Assembly (NCBI GenBank): GCA_030428785.1
Contig: JAUIEF010000030.1
Location: forward strand, 1-37,875
Reading direction: 5' to 3'
Length of the DNA stretch: 37,875 nucleotides
From: a bacterium
GTDB taxonomy: Bacteria > Planctomycetota > B15-G4
Shown: piece after piece, positions 11,411 to 17,571 of the stretch
Layout: each line of letters starts with the position of its first letter
How positions within the stretch are numbered: position 1 is the stretch's first letter
Position numbers and translations under genes: made by a program
Notes under the pieces: model-generated
Seen by the model: only the letters and a program-made list of their open reading frames with translations
Told to the model about the DNA's origin: nothing
The model's database searches: none

Positions 11411-13915
11411 ATGCGCATCTCCCTGTCCAACTCCGGCCTCGCGGTCCTGCTGTTGACCGCGTCCGCCGGCGCCCAGTCCCTCGCCCCGCAGCCCGTCCGT
11501 CACGCCGGCACCTTCCCCGGCACCGACCTGCCCGTCCTGCGCTCCGACCGCGCCGCGATCTCCGCGCTCCACGCGTCGCCCGCGCTCGAGCTGCGCCTCC
11601 AGGACTTCGAGCTGCTCGACGGCCGGACCGTCGACCTCGACCTGACGCGCGTCGACCTCAACCGCATGGACTTCGGCTTCCAGGTCGACGGCGTCCCCAC
11701 GCCCGGCCTGCTCGAGAGCATCGAGATCTCCGTGTGGAAGGGCACCGTCGTCGGCCAGCCCGACGCCGAGGCCTTCCTCTCCTTCAGCAACGCCGGCACC
11801 CGCGGCTGGGTCGACGACGCCGGCACGCGCGTGCACCTCATGCCGCAGCCCGACGCCGTGAACGGCTGGGACGACAGCTACGCGATCCTCGCGACCGACG
11901 GCGACCTCGCCGAGCTCGGCACGTCCTTCGAGGCGACCTGCGACGCCGCGTCGCTGCCCGACCTCCACGCCGGCTCGCGCGACGGCCTCGACGGCCGCCC
12001 GCACAACACCTCCGGCGGCAGCCAGGCGGCGACCTTCGCCGGCGGCTGCTCGAACTGGGAGGCGACGATCGCCATCGAGACCGACTTCCAGCTCTTCCAG
12101 GTCTTCGGCAGCCTCGCCGCCGAGACGAGCTACGTCACGACCCTGCTCGCCGCCTCGAGCGACCGCTACGAGACCCAGATCAACACGGTCCTCAGCTACC
12201 CCTACGTCCAGTTCTACACGACCTCGGGTGACCCCTGGTCGACGCCGGACGGCCCGGGCTCCAGCAGCGCGATGCTCAACGAGTTCGAGAACGCGTGGTT
12301 CGGCAACATCCCCACGAACGCCGACATCGGCCACTTCGTGTCGGGCGCCGACCTCGGCGGCGGCATCGCCTACCTCGGCGTGCTCTGCGACGACGCGAAC
12401 TTCAGCTTCGCCGTGAGCGGCAACCTCGCCGGTCAGACGCCCTTCCCGATCTCCGTGAGCCCGCTCAACTGGGACTTCATGGTCTTCACGCACGAGACCG
12501 GCCACAACTTCAACTCGCCGCACACCCACGACTACTCGCCGCAGATCGACGACTGCGCGAACGGCACGTGCATCACCAACGGCACGATCATGAGCTACTG
12601 CCACCTGTGCCCGGGCGGCCTGGCCAACATCACGACCTTCTTCCACCCCACCGTCGTGAACGTCATGCAGGCCCACGCGAACTCCTGCCTGCCGTTCTTC
12701 GCCCCGCTCGTCGATCTCGGCGGCGCGCCGTCCATCATCGCCCCCGGCGCGACCACCGGCCTCACCGTCGACGTGCAGGGCACCCCGGTCGGCAACGTGC
12801 TCCTCGAGTACCGCTTCGACGGGAACGACCCGTTCTCGAGCGTCGTCGCGAGCGACCAGGGCGGCGGCACCTACGCGGCCACGCTCCCCGCCGGCGCCTG
12901 CGGTCAGACCGCCGAGTGGTTCTTCAGCATGACCGACGCGTCCTGCGGCCCGTTCCAGACCGCGAGCACGACCGCCGAGATCGGCAACCAGACCATCACG
13001 GTCGACGACGACCTCGAGGCGCCCTCCGGCTGGACCGCCGGCGCCCCGGGTGACTCCGCGACCACCGGCATCTGGACGCTCGGCAACCCCATCGGCACCG
13101 GCGCGCAGCCCGAGGACGACCACACGCCCTCCGGCACCGACTGCTGGTTCACCGGTCAGGGCTCCGGCGGCGGCTCCATCGGCGAGAACGACGTGGACGG
13201 CGGCGCGACGACGCTCCTGTCGCCCGTGTACGACCTCTCCGGCGGCGGCGACCCGGTCGTCAGCTACTGGCGCTGGTACAGCAACGACGGCGGCAGCTCG
13301 CCGAACGCCGACGTCTTCGTCGTCGACATCTCGAACAACGGCGGCGGCAGCTGGACCAACGTCGAGACCGTCGGGCCCGCGGGCGCCGGCACGAGCGGCG
13401 GGTGGATCCTCCACTCGTTCACCGTGTCCGACTTCGTGACGCCGACCGCGAACGTCCAGCTCCGCTTCATCGCCGAGGACGCCGGCTCCGGCTCCATCGT
13501 CGAGGCGGCCGTCGACGACGTGCAGGTCTACACGCTCTCCTGCGACGACCCGTGGGTCGACATCGGCGGCGGCGCGCCCGGCATCGCCGGCGTCCCGACG
13601 CTCGACATGTCCGGCCCGCTCACGCCCGGCTCCACGCTCAGCCTGAGCCTCACGAACGCCGCGCCCTCCGCGCTCTCGTTCGTCTGGTTCTCGTTCGCGT
13701 CCACGCCGGCGCCGTTCCTGGGCGGCACGCTCCACGCGTTCCCGATCAACATCCAGATCCTCGCCTTCAGCAGCCCCGCCGGAACGCTCGGCGGCTCGGC
13801 GACCTTCCCGGGCGGCACGTCCGGGCAGATGATCTGGGCCCAGGTCGGCGTCACCGACGCGTCCACCGCCGAGGGCGGCTCGCTGTCCAACGCGATGCTC
13901 GGCACCGTGCCGTGA
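11411..13915 (+). CDS. Secreted metzincin zinc protease (reprolysin/M12-like) with C-terminal sorting-type domain
   Basis: An 834-residue protein with signal peptide MRISLSNSGLAVLLLTASAG-AQS; GGAG lies 10 nt before the ATG. A pro-region (~20-190) precedes the catalytic domain. The zinc site is HETGHNFNSPH: H361, E362, H365 and H371 are the metzincin ligands and base, with N368 where the consensus usually has glycine. The Met-turn is IMSYCH with M394. Cysteine-rich spacing around the site (DDCANGTC) fits reprolysin-like enzymes. Residues ~440-540 look like an Ig-like domain, ~550-710 a jelly-roll/MAM-like domain (GGDPVVSYWRWYSNDGG), and 713-834 the C-terminal domain shared with the proteins at 17885 and 26855. 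It should degrade or process extracellular protein; the substrate is unknown. Confidence 0.9.
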   Translation: MRISLSNSGLAVLLLTASAGAQSLAPQPVRHAGTFPGTDLPVLRSDRAAISALHASPALELRLQDFELLDGRTVDLDLTRVDLNRMDFGFQVDGVPTPGLLESIEISVWKGTVVGQPDAEAFLSFSNAGTRGWVDDAGTRVHLMPQPDAVNGWDDSYAILATDGDLAELGTSFEATCDAASLPDLHAGSRDGLDGRPHNTSGGSQAATFAGGCSNWEATIAIETDFQLFQVFGSLAAETSYVTTLLAASSDRYETQINTVLSYPYVQFYTTSGDPWSTPDGPGSSSAMLNEFENAWFGNIPTNADIGHFVSGADLGGGIAYLGVLCDDANFSFAVSGNLAGQTPFPISVSPLNWDFMVFTHETGHNFNSPHTHDYSPQIDDCANGTCITNGTIMSYCHLCPGGLANITTFFHPTVVNVMQAHANSCLPFFAPLVDLGGAPSIIAPGATTGLTVDVQGTPVGNVLLEYRFDGNDPFSSVVASDQGGGTYAATLPAGACGQTAEWFFSMTDASCGPFQTASTTAEIGNQTITVDDDLEAPSGWTAGAPGDSATTGIWTLGNPIGTGAQPEDDHTPSGTDCWFTGQGSGGGSIGENDVDGGATTLLSPVYDLSGGGDPVVSYWRWYSNDGGSSPNADVFVVDISNNGGGSWTNVETVGPAGAGTSGGWILHSFTVSDFVTPTANVQLRFIAEDAGSGSIVEAAVDDVQVYTLSCDDPWVDIGGGAPGIAGVPTLDMSGPLTPGSTLSLSLTNAAPSALSFVWFSFASTPAPFLGGTLHAFPINIQILAFSSPAGTLGGSATFPGGTSGQMIWAQVGVTDASTAEGGSLSNAMLGTVP

Positions 13916-13951
13916 CGTGACACGAGACGGACGCTGAGTCCGCCTCTCGCG

Positions 13952-13993
13952 CGAGGGCGGGTCTCCGGGTTCCGGCCCGGGGGCCCGCCCTCG
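13952..13993 (+). terminator. Strong hairpin terminator after the protease
   Basis: The outer stem CGAGGGCGGG (13952-13961) pairs perfectly with CCCGCCCTCG (13984-13993). The stem continues inward for eight more pairs, including two G-T, to a 6-nt TTCCGG loop, and is followed by TTGCGTT. It lies 36 bp after the protease stop. Confidence 0.75.
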
Positions 13994-14107
13994 TTGCGTT
14001 GACGGGGGGAGCGACGCTGGGGACGGGGTGGGAGGTGCGGTCGGGGGTGGGGCTCGGGTTCGATGCTCGTTGCGGTTGCGGGTTCGGAGCCGAGTCCGGA
14101 GCCGTGT

Positions 14108-14215
14108 CCGAACCCGAAGCCGAACCCGAAGCCGAACCCGAACCCGAACCCGAAGCCGAACCCGAAGCCGAACCCGAAGCCGAACCCGAAGCCGAACCCG
14201 AAGCCGAACCCGAAG
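14108..14215 (+). repeat. Hexanucleotide array (CCGAAS)18 upstream of the first four-helix-bundle gene
   Basis: Eighteen uninterrupted 6-bp units, mostly alternating CCGAAC and CCGAAG (so nearly a 12-bp unit), with one run of three CCGAAC. A partly inverted copy, GGGTTCGG at 14080-14087, pairs with the first unit and following bases. Because the unit is a multiple of 3, all frames stay open and yield low-complexity peptides (EPE, Phe-Gly and so on); I do not regard these as genes. In the sense of the downstream gene the array reads CCGAAS, as does the array before the second gene. Confidence 0.9.
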
Positions 14216-14220
14216 CCTCC

Positions 14221-14321
14221 TCTCGCTTCGCGAGAGTTCGGCGGTCGCTCACTTCGTGAGCGCCCCACAAGACTCCGGGGACACGACGTCGGTGGTCACC
14301 CGGCTGAGTGCGCGACGCACT
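14221..14321 (+). other. Run of small hairpins between array and inverted repeat
   Basis: Three compact self-complementary segments stand in a row: TCTCGCTTCGCGAGA (14221-14235), CGCTCACTTCGTGAGCG (14246-14262, 7-bp stem) and AGTGCGCGACGCACT (14307-14321). The first two have TTC/TTCG-type loops. No ORF with native codon use is present. The segment looks like a structured RNA leader or a palindrome-rich DNA region. Confidence 0.5.
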
Positions 14322-14325
14322 TGGC

Positions 14326-14397
14326 GGGACTCCTTTCCTGGAATCGGGCGGGGCCCCCACTGGGCGTAACCCCACCCGATTCCAGGAAAGGAGTCCC
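14326..14397 (+). repeat. 23-bp perfect inverted repeat just before the first four-helix-bundle gene
   Basis: The left arm 14326-14348 and right arm 14375-14397 are perfectly complementary over 23 bp, with a 26-nt spacer. After one C-A mismatch, four more G-C pairs can extend the stem. The right arm ends 4 nt before the ATG at 14402 and contains the ribosome binding site AGGAG (14389-14393), so folding of the transcript would hide it. Confidence 0.85.
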
Positions 14398-14401
14398 TCA
14401 C

Positions 14402-14722
14402 ATGTTCGATGTGCTCGAGATCGCGATCCGCATGGTGGCCTCGCTTCGCTCGCCTCTCGCGACGCTGCAGCTGTGTGATCGCGACATGCACCGCCAGGTG
14501 CGGCGGGCTGCTGCTTCCGTGACCCTCAACATCTCCGAAGGGCAGCGTCGCGGCGGGAAGGATCGCCGGCACCACTGGCGTGTCGCCGCCGGTTCGGCGG
14601 ACGAGGTCCGGACGGCGTTGCGTACCGCGGTGGCGCTGGGTGATCTGCGCGAGGAGGACCTCGCGGAGCCGTTCGCGTTGCTCGACCGTGTGCTCGCCAT
14701 GCTCTGGAAGCTCACGCACTGA
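14402..14722 (+). CDS. Four-helix-bundle protein, 23S rRNA-intervening-sequence (S23) family, copy 1
   Basis: A 106-residue protein, the normal size for this family, starting at the ATG after CTCAC with AGGAG at good spacing. The family core is visible: QVRRAAASVTLNISEG (32-47), RRHHWRVAAGSADEVRTAL, and a C-terminal helix ending MLWKLTH. Members form four-helix bundles that assemble into barrels. They are encoded in intervening sequences of 23S rRNA in some bacteria and are related in fold to Avd of diversity-generating retroelements; no cellular role is firmly established. Here the gene is free-standing, convergent with a paralogue at 14772, and preceded by an inverted repeat and hexamer array. 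Codons such as GAT, CGT, GCT, GAA and TGT are more common than in neighbouring genes, suggesting later acquisition. Confidence 0.88.
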   Translation: MFDVLEIAIRMVASLRSPLATLQLCDRDMHRQVRRAAASVTLNISEGQRRGGKDRRHHWRVAAGSADEVRTALRTAVALGDLREEDLAEPFALLDRVLAMLWKLTH

Positions 14723-14730
14723 ACGAGAGG

Positions 14731-14763
14731 ACCCGCCCCGGCGGCTCGACCGCCGGGGCGGGT
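14731..14763. terminator. Bidirectional terminator between the two four-helix-bundle genes
   Basis: ACCCGCCCCGGCGG (14731-14744) pairs perfectly with CCGCCGGGGCGGGT (14750-14763) around a 5-nt loop: a 14-bp stem placed 8 nt from each stop codon of the convergent pair. Confidence 0.8.
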
Positions 14764-14771
14764 GTTCCCGC

Positions 14772-15098
14772 TCAGTGGGTCATGCGCCAGAGCATCTTGC
14801 GGAGGCGCACGAGCGTCGCGTGCGCGGCCATGGCGTCGTCGGCGTCGAGATCACGGAGCCGCTTGACGACGTTCAGGATGGCCTCGACCTCTTCGGCGGA
14901 ACCGAGGGCGATGCGCCAGTGGTGGCGCTTGTCCTTGCCGGCACGACCGCGACCTTCGGCGATGTTCAGCGCGATGGACGCCGCGGCGGTGCGCAGCTGC
15001 GTGTGCAGACGCGAGTCGCGCGCACGGATTTTCGTAAGCGGGACATGGAGATCGTCGAGGAGCTGATACGAAGCGTCGAGACAATCGAAGCGAGTCAT
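14772..15098 (-). CDS. Four-helix-bundle protein, 23S rRNA-intervening-sequence (S23) family, copy 2
   Basis: A 108-residue protein from the ATG at 15098, preceded by CTCAC as in copy 1 and by an AAGGAAGG ribosome site partly inside the inverted repeat. The core QLRTAAASIALNIAEG ... KRHHWRIALGSAEEV matches copy 1 at 27 of 43 positions over residues ~30-72, and the end MLWRMTH matches MLWKLTH; the first 27 residues are unlike. The two are therefore diverged paralogues or separate arrivals rather than a recent duplication. They are convergent and share a terminator. A structural or nucleic-acid-binding role is possible, but the sequence does not show it. No rRNA, reverse transcriptase or template repeat lies nearby. 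Confidence 0.88.
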   Translation of the reverse strand: MTRFDCLDASYQLLDDLHVPLTKIRARDSRLHTQLRTAAASIALNIAEGRGRAGKDKRHHWRIALGSAEEVEAILNVVKRLRDLDADDAMAAHATLVRLRKMLWRMTH

Positions 15099-15110
15099 GT
15101 GAGGAGCCTT

Positions 15111-15171
15111 CCTTCTCGGGGCGGATGAGGTTGTTTGCCCGAGTCAGGCAACCTCGTCCGCCCCGAGAAGG
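15111..15171 (-). repeat. 23-bp inverted repeat just before the second four-helix-bundle gene
   Basis: Arms 15111-15133 and 15149-15171 are complementary over 23 positions with a single G-T pair, around a 15-nt spacer. The gene-proximal arm ends 12 nt from the ATG and includes part of the purine-rich ribosome site. The arm sequence is unrelated to that at 14326-14397, so the arrangement is shared but the sequence is not. Confidence 0.82.
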
Positions 15172-15198
15172 GAGGCGGAAGGCGTCGGCTCCTCCGTC

Positions 15199-15294
15199 GG
15201 CACCGGTGTCGGCACCGGTATCGGTATCGGTATCGGTATCGGCTTCGGCTTCGGCTTCGGCTTCGGCTTCGGCTTCGGCTTCGGCTTCGGCTTC
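15199..15294 (-). repeat. Hexanucleotide array upstream of the second four-helix-bundle gene
   Basis: Sixteen 6-bp units on the plus strand: GGCACC, GGTGTC, GGCACC, four GGTATC and nine GGCTTC. In the sense of the gene at 15098 the main block reads GAAGCC, the same repeat family and orientation as CCGAAG in the array at 14108. Only 27 bp separate it from the inverted repeat. Confidence 0.9.
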
Positions 15295-15379
15295 GGAGCC
15301 GAGATCGTTCAGAGCGCATCGCGGGACACTTGAAATCCGCGCAATCGCACCGGCGCGAAACACCTCCAGGCAGGAACGT

Positions 15380-15439
15380 GAAACCGGAGCCGAAACCGGA
15401 GCCGAAACCGGAGCCGAAACCGGAGCCGAAACCGGAGCC
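15380..15439 (+). repeat. Five copies of a 12-bp repeat GAAACCGGAGCC
   Basis: Five identical tandem units lie between the second hexamer array and the SDR gene. The unit is two hexamers, CCGAAA and CCGGAG, close to the CCGAAS family of the other arrays. The 85 bp between this and the array at 15199-15294 hold no ORF that I can support. Confidence 0.9.
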
Positions 15440-15502
15440 GATCCCGTCGGCGACGTGCCTCGACCTTGCAGCCGACCGCGGGTCACGCGTCGCGCCCGTT
15501 GC

Positions 15503-15508
15503 TAGACT
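15503..15508 (+). promoter_or_regulatory. -10-like TAGACT giving a leaderless SDR transcript
   Basis: TAGACT ends 6 nt before the ATG at 15515. With usual -10 spacing, transcription would start at the A of the start codon. No Shine-Dalgarno sequence is present. The same hexamer at the same 6-nt distance precedes the AraC-type gene at 35454. Confidence 0.5.
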
Positions 15509-15514
15509 CCGGCC

Positions 15515-16216
15515 ATGACCGCCCCCGATCTCGACCGCATCCTCGTCGTCGGCTGCTCCGACGGGATCGGGCGCGCGCTCGTCCGGCGCCTGCTCGCCGC
15601 GGGACGGGACGTGACCGGCGTGTCCCGCAGCCGCACGCCCGAGCTCGACGACGACGCGCAGCTCGTCGTCGACGTGGTCGCCGACGACTACCGCGCGCGG
15701 CTCGAGGCGCTCGTCGCGCGGCGCGGACCGTTCGGGGTCGTCGTGTGGTGCGTCGGCGTCGGCGTCGCGCTCGACCCGGCGGACCTCGCCGACGAGACGC
15801 GCACGCTGCGCACGAACCTGCTCGCCGCGAGCGAGACCGCGGAGGTCGTGCTGCCGCCCATGGTCGCCGCGGGCCGCGGGCACCTCGTCGGGCTGTCGAG
15901 CCTCGCGGACGCCGGACCCAACCCCGGCGCGCCCGCCTACTCCGCGAGCAAGGCCGGGCTCTCGAGCTGGCTCACCGCGCTCGGCCTCGCGCTGCGCCCG
16001 CGCGGCGTCGCCGTCACGAACGTGCGCTTCGGCTTCGTCGACACGAAGATGGCGCAGTCACCGTGGAAGCCGTTCCTCATCGATGCGGACCGCGCCGCGG
16101 CCGTCGTCGAGCGCGCGCTGAGCACGCGGCCGCTCCAGGTGAGCCGCCCGCGGATCGCCGCGTGGATCATGCAGGCGGCGAGCGCGGTCATGGCGCTCAG
16201 GGTGTGGACGGGCTGA
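15515..16216 (+). CDS. SDR-family NAD(P)-dependent oxidoreductase
   Basis: A 233-residue short-chain dehydrogenase/reductase. The cofactor loop is GCSDGIG (13-19), a variant of TGxxxGIG. Catalytic residues are the serine of LSSLADAG (about S128/S129), Y142 and K146 in YSASK. It is slightly shorter than classical SDRs (about 250), with an Ala/Val/Trp-rich tail that may touch the membrane. It would oxidise or reduce a hydroxyl/carbonyl on a small molecule; the substrate cannot be told from sequence. The start has no ribosome site but sits 6 nt after a TAGACT box, so translation is probably leaderless. The lipoprotein gene follows 49 bp downstream on the same strand. Confidence 0.88.
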   Translation: MTAPDLDRILVVGCSDGIGRALVRRLLAAGRDVTGVSRSRTPELDDDAQLVVDVVADDYRARLEALVARRGPFGVVVWCVGVGVALDPADLADETRTLRTNLLAASETAEVVLPPMVAAGRGHLVGLSSLADAGPNPGAPAYSASKAGLSSWLTALGLALRPRGVAVTNVRFGFVDTKMAQSPWKPFLIDADRAAAVVERALSTRPLQVSRPRIAAWIMQAASAVMALRVWTG

Positions 16217-16265
16217 GCCCGCCGGTATCATCGCGACCGACGTCCCCCGCGGCCCGGGAGGCCCC

Positions 16266-16646
16266 ATGCGCACCACCACGACCCGCCTGCTCGCCTGCGC
16301 CCTGCTGCTCCTCGCGGCGGCCTGCGCCTCGCCCGACACCGCGTCCCCCGGCGGCGAGCACGTCGACAACCCGGGCGTCACGACGGAGATCGCCAAGCCG
16401 CTCGCGTCGGTGAACCTCGTCGTGCCCGCGGCGCTCGAGAGCTGCGGCCTCACGATCGACAAGCGCGAGTTCGTGGACGGCGTCGTGAAGCTCGAGGCGG
16501 TGAACGCCGAGGGCCAGCGCGTCTACCTCCAGCTCTCGCCCGTCGAGCAGGTGAAGACGTTCGTCGAGGTCCGCCCCGCCGGCGACGCGCCCGAGGGCCT
16601 CATGCTCCAGATGGTCAACGCGATCCGGCAGCGCGTCTGGAGCTGA
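16266..16646 (+). CDS. Small lipoprotein, function unknown
   Basis: A 126-residue protein with a lipoprotein signal, hydrophobic LLACALLLLAAA followed by C20, so the mature protein begins at that cysteine and is lipid-anchored. The mature part (~105 residues) has mixed alpha/beta character with a strand-rich middle (VVKLEAVNAEGQRVYLQLSPV) and a final helix. It resembles DUF3568-type small lipoproteins in size and layout, but I cannot confirm membership. GGGAGG lies 4 nt before the ATG, and a TATCAT box at 16226-16231 could supply its own promoter. It is convergent with the next gene across a strong hairpin. Confidence 0.8.
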   Translation: MRTTTTRLLACALLLLAAACASPDTASPGGEHVDNPGVTTEIAKPLASVNLVVPAALESCGLTIDKREFVDGVVKLEAVNAEGQRVYLQLSPVEQVKTFVEVRPAGDAPEGLMLQMVNAIRQRVWS

Positions 16647-16657
16647 GCGGGACGCGC

Positions 16658-16689
16658 CGCCCGCCGCGGGTCGAGTCCCGCGGCGGGCG
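16658..16689. terminator. Bidirectional terminator hairpin
   Basis: CGCCCGCCGCGGG (16658-16670) pairs perfectly with CCCGCGGCGGGCG (16677-16689) around a 6-nt loop, a 13-bp stem in the 52-bp gap between convergent genes. Confidence 0.75.
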
Positions 16690-16698
16690 ACGTCCTCG

Positions 16699-17571
16699 TC
16701 AGAGCGTCGTCTTCTGGTAGGTGATCCCGTCCTCGCTCAGCGGGATGAGGGCCCAGGCGTTCCCGTCCCACGCCCAGCACTGGAAGTCCCGCGGCCCCGA
16801 GACCTTGATCCCCGCGGGATCCGCGGGGTCGCGCTTGATCGTGATGGTGCACCCGCCGATGTCCTCGCTGAGCCCCACGGCCGGCACGAGCGTGTCCCGG
16901 ACGTCCGCCCCCGTGTCGCCGATGTCGGTGTCGGCCTGCACCTTGAAGCCGGCACCGTTGTTCGGGTCCTTGCCGATCTTCGTGAACGCGAGCCCCTGGA
17001 CCGCGCCCGCCACGGCGACGCCCACGAGCTTGATGCAACCCTTGGTCGGCACGCCCGGTGGGGCAGGCGCGGGTGGCGCCGCCGGCTTCGCCTCCAGGTA
17101 ACGCAGGATGAGGGTCGGCAGGGGCCCGGGGGGCAGACCGGGCGCGGTCGGCCAGACGACGATGATCTCGAGGCTCCCGTCGTCCCCTCGCTCCCCGACC
17201 GTCGTGCGATCGGACACGAGCAGTCGGTCGACCGAGAGCCGCACCGCGGAGTCGTGCCACATCGTCGGCAGCTCCACCGGCGCTCCGCCGTCCTCCGGGT
17301 GCGCCGAGACGGTCAGGAGGTCGGGACGGATCGCCGCGACCTCCGGGAAGACGACGTCGACCCAACCGGGCGCGGGTTGCCGCCACTCGACTCCGGGGAT
17401 CGACGTCTCCGCGCCGAACACCCACGGCGTGCCGACAGCGTCGACGAGCACGAATTCGGTGCCGATCGGGCGCGGGTCTCCGGACGGCGGAACCGGCGGT
17501 GACGTGACGACCGTCGACTGGGCCGACAGCGTTGCGGCGAGCACCAGGACACAACTCAGGGGACGGGACAT
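16699..17571 (-). CDS. Secreted protein of unknown function
   Basis: A 290-residue protein from the ATG at 17571, chosen because GGAG precedes it by 7 nt and because MSRPLSCVLVLAATLSAQS is a clear signal peptide; the longer frame to 17790 adds non-native sequence. The N-terminal half (~20-150) is strand-rich, with VVFPEVAAIRPDLLTVSAHP and RLSVDRLLVSDRTTVGERGD. A Pro/Ala linker (~160-175) leads to a C-terminal part with KGCIKLVGVAVAGAVQGLAF and a final segment ICxCW-like in spacing (GGCTITI, FQCWAWDGNAW), whose cysteines could pair outside the cell. I do not recognise the family. Confidence 0.75.
   Translation of the reverse strand: MSRPLSCVLVLAATLSAQSTVVTSPPVPPSGDPRPIGTEFVLVDAVGTPWVFGAETSIPGVEWRQPAPGWVDVVFPEVAAIRPDLLTVSAHPEDGGAPVELPTMWHDSAVRLSVDRLLVSDRTTVGERGDDGSLEIIVVWPTAPGLPPGPLPTLILRYLEAKPAAPPAPAPPGVPTKGCIKLVGVAVAGAVQGLAFTKIGKDPNNGAGFKVQADTDIGDTGADVRDTLVPAVGLSEDIGGCTITIKRDPADPAGIKVSGPRDFQCWAWDGNAWALIPLSEDGITYQKTTL

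Noticed and set aside
13528..14375. Open frames over the hexamer array giving Phe-Gly, Glu-Pro or Ser-Gly repeat peptides
   Set aside because: A hexamer array leaves every frame open. The frames run through the terminator and into the protease on the wrong strand, with no ribosome site or signal.
14402..15098. Diversity-generating retroelement with Avd
   Set aside because: The proteins share the four-helix-bundle family with Avd, but no reverse transcriptase, template repeat or variable-repeat target gene is present in the window.
14402..15098. 23S rRNA intervening sequence
   Set aside because: No rRNA sequence flanks the genes, and the inverted repeats lie upstream of each ORF rather than bounding it.
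14108..15439. CRISPR array
   Set aside because: The repeats are contiguous 6- or 12-bp units with no spacers, and there are no cas genes.
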